Of a stretch of DNA of 64,000 nucleotides, positions 35,701 through 47,700 are shown piece after piece (position 1 is the stretch's first letter; each line of letters begins with the position of its first letter). Made by a program: the position numbers and the translations under genes. The stretch covers positions 7,342,501 to 7,406,500 of the forward strand of contig JALDNG010000001.1 of NCBI GenBank assembly GCA_024349245.1, in the 5' to 3' direction. The notes beneath the pieces were generated by a model, which saw nothing but the letters and a program-made list of their open reading frames with translations, was not told the origin of the DNA and did no database searches. Source of the DNA: Neodontobutis hainanensis. Its lineage: Eukaryota; Chordata; Actinopteri; Gobiiformes; Odontobutidae.

Positions 35701-38700
35701 GAATTATGCTCTCAATTTATAAAAAAATGTGATTTTCTGTCTAAATGATGATTCCCTGCACGTACAGATGTTCACATATCTTTACAACAATCCAAGATGC
35801 TATAACTGTCAAACTTATTGGTCTCATTCACACAGTGTAAAACCAAACCCTACTCCAGTGATCATCAACTGGCCCCCCACAGCTGATGGGGGGCCAGTTG
35901 ATGCGTAAGTCTCAAGCCCCCAGCCAGTGTTTGAGACTTATGCTGTCCCGGGACAGGGAATATGACATTCGGGAGATCCACGACGTTCTCTGGAGGGCCT
36001 TGAGGCGAAATACATACCTCCCTCCTGTCACTGTCAGAGTCAGTTCAGGAGGTGGTTCTGCACAATATCAGAACATTTTAAAACTTTGCTCAATGGAAAC
36101 AGTAATTTAGATCCACTTTAGCAAAAGGGTTCACTCGCTGACCATCTGTTTCTCACCTGCTGCACAGACCTGTCCCGGGCCGAGTCGGCTTTGCACGGTC
36201 TTAACGAGCAGGACTTAACGAGCGGGACTTAACGAGAGGGACTTAACAAGCGGGACTTAACGAGTGGGACTTAACGAGCGGGACTTAACGAGAGGGACTT
36301 AACAAGCGGGACTTAACGAGTGGGACTTAACGAGCGGGACTTAACGAGAGGTACTTAACAAGCGGGACTTAACGAGTGGGACTTAACGAGCGGGACTTAA
36401 CGAGAGGTACTTAACAAGCGGGACTTAACGAGAGGGACTTAACGAGAGGTACTTGATGACCGCGCGCAATGAAAACATGTGTCTGAGCTTTACTCTCTCC
36501 AAAATGGACAATAAGTCATGACATCCCGTCAACTGTGGAGAACAGAGAGAATGTAAGCACTAGCCTGTTTTAGCAAATAGGCTAAACTGTAAACGGAGGC
36601 TGTCGTCCTGAGTCTGAACCATCTCTGAGCCATAAGTTATTATTTCCTTAACACCTAAACATAAGTGTTCACCTGTTTGAGGTCCTTGTCAGACAGATGT
36701 AATAATGTTCTGGATCATGTGCTGCCTTCACTGAGTCTCTGCTTATGGGTGTCCAACTTAGGGTCCGCGGACAAACTCCAGTCTAGCTCCAGTCTAACTC
36801 CGGTTCTGCACTGGTCAAACCCGTGTCTAATGCCGATCAAACCTCCGTCCAGCCCCGGTCTAACTCTGGTCCAGCCCCGGTCTAACCCTGGTCTCGCTCT
36901 CACCTTCCCAGACCCCGTGGACCCGGCCACAGCCAGCATCTGTCCCTTCTCCAGATACAGACTGATGTTCTTCAGAACCGGAGTCACGTAGAGGTTTGTG
37001 AAGAACAGGCCTGGGTCTGCGTTCGAATGATGACTGGATTTATTCTCGCGCTGGATCTTCTCAAACAGCTCCCCGATGCCCTGAGAGCACAGATTTATGC
37101 AAGTTTAATCAGGAGTGTCTGAAAACAATAACAGCAGTTAATGCAAGAGCAGAAAAGGTTTGTGGCACAGATTTCACCTCAATTTTCTTTTTTTATTTTC
37201 CGGTGGTTTCTAAATAACTTTTTTATGTCATGTCATCAAATGTTGCCGAGATGTTCACTTTGTGTGTATAGATGTTTTTTATGGATGACATTTTTGAATG
37301 GATATTCATTTTCCTTTTCAGAATATTAAAATGTAATCTTAAAAGAATATATAAATCAATAAAAATGATCTGCATTTGTAAGTAAAAGGTGTATTTTGTG
37401 AGAGCAACCATGTGTGAACTTTTCGACCTGCAGGACTGAACAGAGCCACACGTTGAGTAAGGATGATATGAGCAGAAACAGATCTACTACAAAAGGATAA
37501 CTCATGAACATTTAGAGGTCCTTTGAGTTGGCCACTACCCCAAAATGTCCGAATGACAACAAATACATGCAAGTTGGAATCCCACCATTTTAAATAAGCT
37601 TGTTTCCACCAGCTCCTCCCTTTGTCCATTTCCAGTTTGTCTCTGATCCTCCGTTCTGAGACAAAAGCCTCTCGCTGTAAGACCCACAGCTTTTCCGCGG
37701 CTCCACCACTGACCCCCGTGACACTTTGAGGGTTAGCGCGTCTCTGACTTTTTGTGACCCGCTGACGTACGAGGAGGAGAAGAAGAAAGGCGACTCCCTC
37801 TTTCATTCATTTGCAAATGGTGCATTCCGGGAAGAGGAGAATTTGGGAATTAGCCGTGTTTTGAATAGATGCAGGGAAAGAGACAGCGGTTCCCAGCAGA
37901 GAGTAAACTTTTAGTGACAGCATCGGGATCGTTAATTACAGCGGAGTGAAGGTGGCTGAGGTTCTCACGGTGTCGAGTTGAGAGTGAAGTGCAGCTGATT
38001 GAAGAGTTTACAGCCGCTGGAGTTAGATAAGATTAAAATACCTGAGCAAACCAAGGCTGGGAAAGCACTGCTGAACAAGAGGGGCATCGGACAGTGTTCA
38101 GTGACCAATATCAGGCGTTGGTCAGCCTGATAATGCATCATAATGCACCTTTTTTTGGGCAAAAAAGGTAGTTTTTCTTGATTTTTACAATAATCAAGAA
38201 CTAATTATTATTCATTCCAAATCTTCCTTCATTTATTTATTTTTTACCAAATGGAAACTAATGCACCATCACTGCAAAACATTTGTTTATCACACAGTCT
38301 GTAAGGTAGAATAGTTTTCCAGATGCAGCAACAAGCAGGAAAATGTAAAGACTGCAGCTGTCACTTTTGTTTTTTTTTCTTGATTTTCTTTTTTTTTTTT
38401 AGAGATGGTCAAAAAGTTTTGAGACTTAGTTGCTGCTTATATCAACCCTAACCTAACCTCTAATTAAAACTGATATTTAGTGGTAAAATGGTCAATGAAC
38501 CTGACCTCGTCCCATGAAGCAGAGACGTTGACCAGCTCCAGTTCTGTTGTCGTCAGGTTGTACTCCAGGACTCTGTACTCCTCCTTCAACAGGAACTCCT
38601 GCAGAAAAAACAACATACATGTTATTAAATACACAAAGGGGCTCGTTTAGTATGCCAAATATCAGTAAGTGTTAAATTTGTTGTGATTGTAAAAATTTGG

Positions 38701-41700
38701 TTTTATATATATCGGTTCTGTACTTGGTCTAAAGAGAAACACCAATAATTACTTCCTGTCTAGCCTTTTTGTCTAAAGTCAATAAAAACATTCAGCAACA
38801 GAAAAAGATCATGTTTAATGCCAGGAGACTTTCTTGTTTAAAATGATGACTGTAATGGATTTTCCAACATAAAACTGTGAAAGTAAATGCCCTTCTCCCG
38901 GAGAAGACGACCCTGTGTTACATTCCGAGTCTGGTGTCCGTACCTCGATCTTCTTGACCAGAGCCAGTGTGTCGTACCACATCTGGATGGACCCCGGCAG
39001 CTGTCGAGTGAGCGTCATCCTCAGGACCATGCAGTAGGAGGCCGTGGTGAAGATCCGCCGCAGGATAATGCCTTTACTGAGCGCGTGCGGGACGATGGCC
39101 GACACAATGACCAGGATGGCAGAGAAGAAGTACGCGGCGCTGTAAAAGTACCGCAGCGAGCCAATCTTCCTTGTCAGGGTAATCTCATCTCTGGAAGAAA
39201 AACACAACATGAGTCGATCTAGAATAAAGATCTGCTCAAGTCAGAGTTAGTCCTGGTTTAGACCTGTTCAAGTCAGAGTTAGTCCTGGTTTAGACCTGTT
39301 CAAGTCAGAGTTAGTCCTGGTTTAGACCTGTTCAAGTCAGAGTTAGTCCTGGTTTAGACCTGCTCAAGTCAGAGATTGTCCTGGTTTAGCTGCAGTTTCT
39401 CTTAGATATCTATGTTGTTTTGACACACTTTTTTCCTTTTTTCACTTACGTTTCTTTCCTAGAAGTTTTAATATCAAAGCCTCTCTTCACTGTAGCTCCA
39501 CATTCATCTGTGATCTCTGAAGGATTATTGCGCTGGGCTCTGATTCTGACACTGCTCTGTGATTCAAACAGGTTTAACACCGAGGCCTTAGGATTAACAC
39601 CAGAGTCCGAGGCTCTGATGGAGACAGGTTCAGAAGATGTGTGAGAAGGACTGTTGGACTTTTGGATTTGAGTTTAGTTGTTTTTAGGAGGATTGAATTC
39701 AGTAACACCTGGTTTACTTTTGGTTTCAGACCTTGTCCAGGGAAGGTTAGACCTGGTTTTATTCCTATTTTATTCAAGTTCTTGCTCCAGCTCAGTCGTA
39801 GGTTTGTTCCTGGTTCAATTCAGATTCATTCCTGGTCTGGTCCTTCTCTAGTCCTACTTTTAGAACTAGTTTGCTCCTGATTTTAGTTCCAGTAGAGTCC
39901 TTGTTTGTTCCAGTTAGGTCTTACTTTTGTCTGTTTTGGTTCAGGTTTTATTCTTTTTATTCCAGTTTTTGTTCTTACTGTCGTATGTTCCTGATGATGG
40001 TCTCCATGATGTCCTCCCAGCCGTAGGCCTTCACTGAGTGAATGTTCTCTACGATTTCTGACGTCAGAGCCAGACGCCGACTAATCAGACCTGCTCTCTT
40101 CACTCTGGAAATACAACAAATCTAGTATTACACATGTTGCTCATTTCATCAAAAAGACTGATTAATCACATATCTGTCAGAATCTAGAGTCCGACTGAGA
40201 TCAGACCTGCTGCCCTCACTCTGTGATATTATACTGTAGTAATAGCATTACCAAAAGGGCTCCCTCCCTCAACCGGAGGGTGGGCGGTTTGATCCCCGCT
40301 CGAAACATCCCAAAACATCATAACATCCCGCTCTCCCCACAGTTCATACTGTCGTTGTGTCCTTGGGCAAGACACTTAACCCACCTTGCCAGCTGTAACA
40401 CTGGTAAAGCACTTTAAGTGCCCACTAGGAAGAAAAACGCTATATAAAATAAAATGAAACTGTTCTGTCCTCTTCCAGGAGAAACAATGAGTTTGAACTG
40501 AACTTAATGTGGAGCAGTAAATTGTTTCTTGACCTTAGTGTCATGTCAATTTCACCTGTGTTGCATTAAAAGCTCTTTTGTGCCATTGTTTGTTGAATTT
40601 CCATGAAGCCTTTGGAAAGAGCAGGTACTTTGAGATAAAAATCTGGAGGTGACTGATTGAAGCACCTGTCACTCTTGGTGTGGTATTTACAGTGAGACGC
40701 CTGCACCTGTCCATCGCCTCAGTCAGCTGCAGGTGACAGTGGGGGGGGCACATTCACCTGCCTCGATATAATCCACCTGATGTAGGCTAACAGTAGCTAC
40801 ACATCACGGGACCACAGTTCTCTAACTCTGAGTTCGATATCTAAAGATCTCTCCAAGACTCAGACGTGCGTCTCAGAAAACTGAATTGTAATACCTAAAA
40901 TTAAGGTATTTGAGAAAAAAGTAGTTCCAAAACAAATCGAAAATAACATTTTTTTTTCAATTTACTACAATAATTTACAAACCAGTGCATTTGGTTTTAA
41001 AAAGCATGTTTAAAGCATGTAACAATGTAAAGGTACTGTTTACAGCAACTCTACACTTCCTGTGATCCTGTCAAAATAAAAGAAAGTGAAGTGAGCTAAT
41101 CTCTCTAGAGGAATGGGTTTGATCTAAAACCAACTCTGATTGGACCAGGCCGTTCTGGTCTCATAGTCGTTACCTTACCTTACCCAGTGTGACTCCTGAT
41201 GGGTGGATTTCAACACACTGTTGTAAATAAGGTGGCAGGTGATAACGCTGGCAGATGAAGGCCTTCGTTATCACCTGCCAGCGTTATCACCTGCCACCTT
41301 ATTTACCACAGTGTGTTGAAATCTAAATCGGTTTTACTCCAGAAAGACAACAAACACTTAAAGGAAACACCATGAGGAGCACAATGCCCTTTCCAGTTCC
41401 CGACTATGAGACCAAAGTCCAGACGCCTTTGCTTTAATCTTTACTTCATTTATCTGAGATCATTAAAGACACCGCTTCAACAGCAGCAGGTTAAAGAGTA
41501 GGCTGAAGCAGATTAACTTGGTCCAAACATTGGGGAGGATTGGGCTTCTCTGTGGCTGGGCCCAAACTCTGGAACAAACTGCCCCAGATGTGTGCACCAT
41601 CACAGACTTTGGTCTTTTTAAATCAAAGCTCAAAACATATTTCTTCAGGCCGGTAACACTCAGGAGGGCTGTGACACTTTAAATGTTTGGTTTTATGACT

Positions 41701-44700
41701 GTATATTCTTTTTATCACTCTGGTTTTATTATTGTTTTTACTGTAAATTTTATATTGAATTTTATTGGAAAGCCCTTTGGTCACTTTTAGTGTCGTAAAG
41801 GGCTATACAAATAAACTTTGATTGATTGACTGATTGATTGACTGATAAGTGACAGACCTGACTGTACAATTGGACCTAATTGGTTTAAATTGAATACATT
41901 TTTAATAAATCAGATATAATTTTAGTAGGCTATGTAATATATCTTGTAGTGTTCCAGCAGAACACACTCTGTACAAAATTATGGTTATTTATTCCTTTTT
42001 TATATTAATCATTAGACATTGTATTGTGCTTTATCGTAAATTTATTTAATTATTAAAAATAAAACATATTAACAGCACTAATTTATGGTTCAGATGTAGT
42101 TATTGAAGAACCATTTGTTCCAGAACTGGACTCCCTCTTTAGCCGCTGAAACATTCAGGTGGCTCAAATATAATTAATAACTAATACTATTCCTGCTTAA
42201 GGTTGTATTAGTTCTTGTGCTTTTTTCTGGAGCTGCACATAACTTGGTTTTGTGAAAACACAGTGACAAAAAAACATTTATTAATATTAACTATTTTAGT
42301 TATTGTTTTATTGATTTCTGGAAGTGTTGTTAGATTAAATTTAATAGGCCTACATTAGAGTTAATAACTGATTTATTAAGTAAAGCATGTTAAAGCATTA
42401 GACTCATGTAACACAGACGACATGGGAAACCCTCCAGACTCTCTTCAGAGTGTTCATATGCACAGCTGAGTCATGTTTTTGATAGAGTCTGAACTTGACT
42501 AGGGACAGAGCTGTATGAGTGTGTGTTTTGGGTTGTTACCGGTGCGGACCCATCTTCTGAGAGAGCCAGGCCTGGACGATGCCCAGCAGCGTGAGAGCAG
42601 CCAGAGCACAGAAGCCGTTGACCTCGATGAGCTCCCAGATCAGCCCCACGCACAGGACACACTGGAGCGGAGTGATCCACACGAAGTGGGCCAGTCCTAG
42701 GCTCTGGAACACAAACAGGACACGAGTCTGTGCATCGAGAAAAGAAGACTCTCACGAGTCCCACCCCCTCCTCTGGGTTAAACACACACACACCGCAGGA
42801 AGGATATGAGTGTAAGAATAATGAAGATCCAGTCTACTGTAGTTTTGACTGGAACACTTCTAATCCAACATGAGCAGTTTTAAACGACTGGAGTTTGACT
42901 TTAACGGACTTGGTTTTTAAGCTGCTTTAGTTGGACTTTGCCTCAATTTAGAATTTGCTTTTAACTGTTCAGACAAACAACAACAAAACACAGAAAATTT
43001 AGATTCCTTTTCATTTTTGTTTCCTCTGACCAGGACATTTAACACATCATCATGTGACACATGCTTTTGGTTTGAAAAATGGGTCCAGCAGCACCTTTTG
43101 AACCTTGAGCTGCAGCTGAACCCTGGCTTTACGACAGGTCCTGTTTTAGGTTTGTAGATGTTACCAACATCATGGAGCCGCTCTGATTGAATGAGGTTGA
43201 GGTGAGTTTCTCTTTTGCAAACGCTTTCAACAGAAGCCTCTGTCAGAATCCTGTGTCAGTTTGACAGTCCCTTGGATGAGGGACAAATGTCTTCACCTAT
43301 AAACCTATGTCCAGAAGCCTTTCTTTTTTTTCTTTTTTTTACCTTTTTCTTGAATCTAGATGAAGAATATTTCAATGTCAGATTATGTTGCAGTTCTTTT
43401 ACAGGTGGCTCATGCACAGAGTTAGTGAGTGGCTCTGAACTGAGCCTCGTCTCGGTGATAATTGTCTTTGAGCTGACGACACAGTGTTTCCAGATTCAAC
43501 GCCGCAGTGAGACTGAATGTGTTCACAAACAGGAGTCGAATAACACCAGAGCGCCTCAGAGAGAGAGGAATGAGAACATAAACCTCAATATAAGCCTGTT
43601 CTCTAATGTTGTCTTTGTGACAAATACTCTTTTTGCTTTCTCTATAGGTTCTATTGTGTATTTCACTGTCAATCAGATGGATATCTTCAGATCCAAACTG
43701 AACCTTGTTGGACGTTAGAGGATGAACCCTGGAGTCTTTCTCTTTCTCTGAGTCTGTGCAGGAGAAACAAAAAGTATTTCTTATCTTATGATTTTTTTTC
43801 ACATTTCCGCCTCCTGCGCTGAAAATGGTGCATGTATTTCCTCAGAGAACACTTCAGGGCTTATGAAATACAACACTTATTAGTCCTAAAATCCACCTGA
43901 ATCAAAAATCATCAAACTGGGCTCAGACGGCGAGGCTCTGTTTCTGAAACCGTCCGTAGCCTCGAGGTTTCTGCAGCGTGTCTCAGAAGAGGACCAAGCT
44001 GCTGCAGGCGGCGGCTTCAGACAGAGTCACTGTTGTCTCTCATTTGTCTGCTATTGTTCCAGACTCTGCTCTAAACCCTTTTCTACACAAAGTAAAAGTA
44101 GTGCTGTGTTTCTCTGAAAAAAGGATGAGTCTAAACCCTGTCTGAGCAGAACTCACTCCGGGGGGGGGGGGGGTCTTTCCTCTTTTATAAATTTGTTTGA
44201 TTGTTTATATTACAACTAACTCTATATTTACAGTCATTACTTTATTTTTTATTGCTTGTTCCAGATTATAGCTTAACAGAAAATTTCCATCTGCAGTCCT
44301 ATAACGACTATTTATACTTACAGCTCGATTAGGTTCTTTAACTGACTTTGTAACTTTTGTACTGACCAGTTACAAAAGAGAGGACCATGTTCCTCTAAAA
44401 AGGGCTGTTGTGGATTTAAACACGTAGAAGTTAGGAGTAACTGAGGAAATAAACCCAAGCTACAGTATCTGATACATTTTCACAGGTAAATATTGTTTTA
44501 TTATGGACAGTGTAAGCTATTTTTTTTGTCACGTAAACAAAAAAAACATTAAGCCTCATGAAGGAATTTTTTTCCTGTAAAGCCACTTAAATGTTCTTTT
44601 ATAAATATTCTTAAATGTCCCACCCAACCAGGAATTGAACCCTAGACCTTCTTACTGAGATGCAACCTCAGGTAGTAACTGACTGCTGCTTAAACCTTCT

Positions 44701-47700
44701 AACATGTGAAGTTTGTTTTGGGCATATGCGCAGTTCATTCTATACTTTACTATTGTTTGTGCTATTGTTTAATAACAAATAATTTTTAAAATGTTATCAT
44801 CTACATTTATTTTTAATATTTTGTTGTAATGTAAGTCTGATAATATTATAAACTGTGTTATTTTCAGGGCTGTTCTTGGGATTTGTTCCAGAAGTGCTAC
44901 AGATTCATGGACACACACAAAGTCACATGTCCCTCTCCCGATCCAGAGCCGCGAGCCCCCTCTGCCCGAACCACGGGACAGAAATCAAGTGGGACCGAGG
45001 GGCAGCAGCTGCTCCAGACCTCTACTTCACAGTTTATCTTGCTCTCGGTGTTGTGTTGTGGCTCTGGCCACGCAGCTTCACTTTGAGGAACTAACTCCAT
45101 CATCCAGGTTTTCAGTGGATTAGATTGGTACAGGTGAATGTGCCCCGCCTGCTACCATGTCCCGATGCATTAAACTCCCTCTCTACAGATGAAGGCAACC
45201 AATGTTTAGTGGACCTCTGAACTAATCCTCCAGGTCTGCAGGAGAGAGCAGTTGCTTCAGACTCGCGGTGCTCTTCACGGCACAGCCCATTCCAGTTCTT
45301 GGTGTAGCCACAAGGCTAACTAGTAGCTACATAGCTACAGTCGTATTTTTAAAGTAAAAAACAAAAATAGGGTAAACAGCTGTTTTCCATTTTTTGTTTT
45401 TCTTTAGGATGAAAATTGGTTGGCCGGCATGTACACAGACCATTGTGGCTATTTTAGATGTAGCACTTTTTAGATATAGCACATTTGGGCCCAATAATTG
45501 ATGTCACAGTAAATAAAAATCAAAATAGAAACAGTGTAATTTTAAATAGAACCAAAGACTCGCACTGAAACACACATTTAAAATATACAGAATATTTTAT
45601 TTAACTTTTTAAGTTGCAGCACCCCCAGCTTCTAGCCTCCATGCTTAAGTACAATTTTATAAACGGAAGGTTCTCAGTCATTCAGGTCATCTTGAAAAAA
45701 AGTTAAAGTAAAAGCATCTAGGAGTAAAAGCATGGTAGGAGAGCTGAGATCAGAATTGATAAAGTCTTTTGGAATTAGAGACGAAAATTCTTCACCTTAA
45801 AAACTGAGTCCAGATGCTTTTACTTTAACTTTAAACTTTTTTTTCTTCCTGCCATAGATTGTAAATAAAATGGATGGTATCCGCCCATTGGTCGCCTATT
45901 CACCGATATTGTCGTTATGAAAGGGAAATAAAATGGCGGTTACATCTGGGCTTTTCGGCTTTTACGCCATAGTAAAACAATAGTTTTCAGATAGCATAAA
46001 AGGACATATTAATCAAATATCCCCCTCCCCCAGAGTTGTCACGTAGTAGATCCTAGAGACCGGATCCTTTTGTACCAGGCTGTAAACATGATTTTCACAC
46101 TTGTAAAGTTGCCATTGGGTTTCTCCTTATATTTCCACTTTTGGAGCCTGCCCTCTGGTGGACAGCGGTATATTGCTGTATTTTGTTGAATTTCGCCATA
46201 TGGCGGCGCCCTTATTCGAGGACCGTTTAAGAGGTTCCATGAGAGAGGCTTGCTTCCTGCACGTGGCCCAGTTGGATGTTGCAATGACCCATATAAAAGA
46301 GACTCACCTCGTCGAGTTTGTTGAGATGCGCCGACATGAGGCTGACCAGCTGACCCGTACTGATCTTGTCCAACACTCGACTCGACAGCTTCAGCGTCTG
46401 CAGAAGTTAGAGGTCAGGGGTTACAAAAGGAGTTATTTATAAAAACTAAGACTGCAAACCACTTTCTCTAAAACCTTGGGCTGACGAGTTTAGATTTGAT
46501 TTCTTGGACCAAGATGTGTTTAAAACATGAAGGCTTTCTACAAATGAGTCGTTAATTATGATAGTGATCATTACTTTGTAGATAATTAGACAAAAAATCC
46601 ACCCCTGGTTTAGTCCTGCTTTAGTCCTGCTCTGGTTCTGGTTTAATCCTGGTTTAGTCCTGCTCTAGTCCTTCTCTAGTCCTGGTCTAGTCCTGGTCTA
46701 GTCCTGGTCTAGTCCTGCTCTGGTCCTGGTTTAATCCTGGTTTAGTCCTGGTGTAGTCCTGGTCTAGTCCTGGTCTAGTCCTGGTCTAGTCCTGGTTTAG
46801 TCCTGCTCTGGTTCTGGTTTAATCCTGGTTTAGTCCTGGTCTACTCCTGGTTTAGTCCTGGTGTAGTCCTGCTCTGGTCCTGGTTTAATCCTGGTTTAGT
46901 CCTGGTGTAGTCCTGGTCTAGTCCTGTTTTGGTTCTGCTCTAGATAATAGATATTTTCTCTTTCTTTGTGATTGGTGCACTGGAGAACTCTGTGCCTTCG
47001 TCCTGAGGCAAAGGAACAAAGCATATTCATATTTTTTTTGATTTTTTGCAACATTTCAAGGTTTTTTATTTTCTAAAAATACAGGTAATATATCAGCTCT
47101 ATAACCAGTTGTCACCAAAGTTACTTTAAAAACTATAATAAAAGCCCATGTATTTGCTTTTCAGGGTCACGGTATGGCTGGTTTTGGTTGTTGGACACAA
47201 CTTAATGTTGATTAAAGTGGCTTAATTTCACTTTTGCACAATTTATCAATGTAATTATCAGTACTTCAAATCAGAAATATTGGAGTTAAGACTAGATTAC
47301 TCAGATAAATGCATAAAACATAAAAAGAGCGGCTGTTAAAAAGTGTAGTACAATTATAATCCATTTAAAGGGCAGATAAATGTTGAGATGCTGGTAATAG
47401 GCCAGTACACCTGACATTGACAGTTCAACACAATATCTTATTGTTTCTTCTATTTCCTCCAAAAACTGCTGACCTCTGTCTGTTTATTAAATTTAAGCGT
47501 GATTCACTGGCGGCTCTATCTTATCAGCTCTGAGGTTGTCTTGTATTGTTCCAACAAAGATACAAAGGGAATGAGCTGCTGCTGTAAGTAACAAGTGTTT
47601 CTGACTCAGGACTGACCTCACCCACGAGACAACTCTGGAAAAACCAAGAGACTTCTGAGGAAAATAGGTTAATACAAGTTATTTTAAGTTTTTGAGCAGT

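Noticed and set aside
37339..37806. 155-codon minus-strand frame in CFTR intron 9
   Set aside because: It is on the CFTR strand, but human and fish exon phases join exon 9 to exon 10 without it, and it shows no family similarity.
43215..43718. 167-codon plus-strand frame inside CFTR intron 5
   Set aside because: No domain, no repeated or conserved motif, low-complexity Phe-rich start, and an overlapping opposite-strand frame of similar quality. Best explained as chance.
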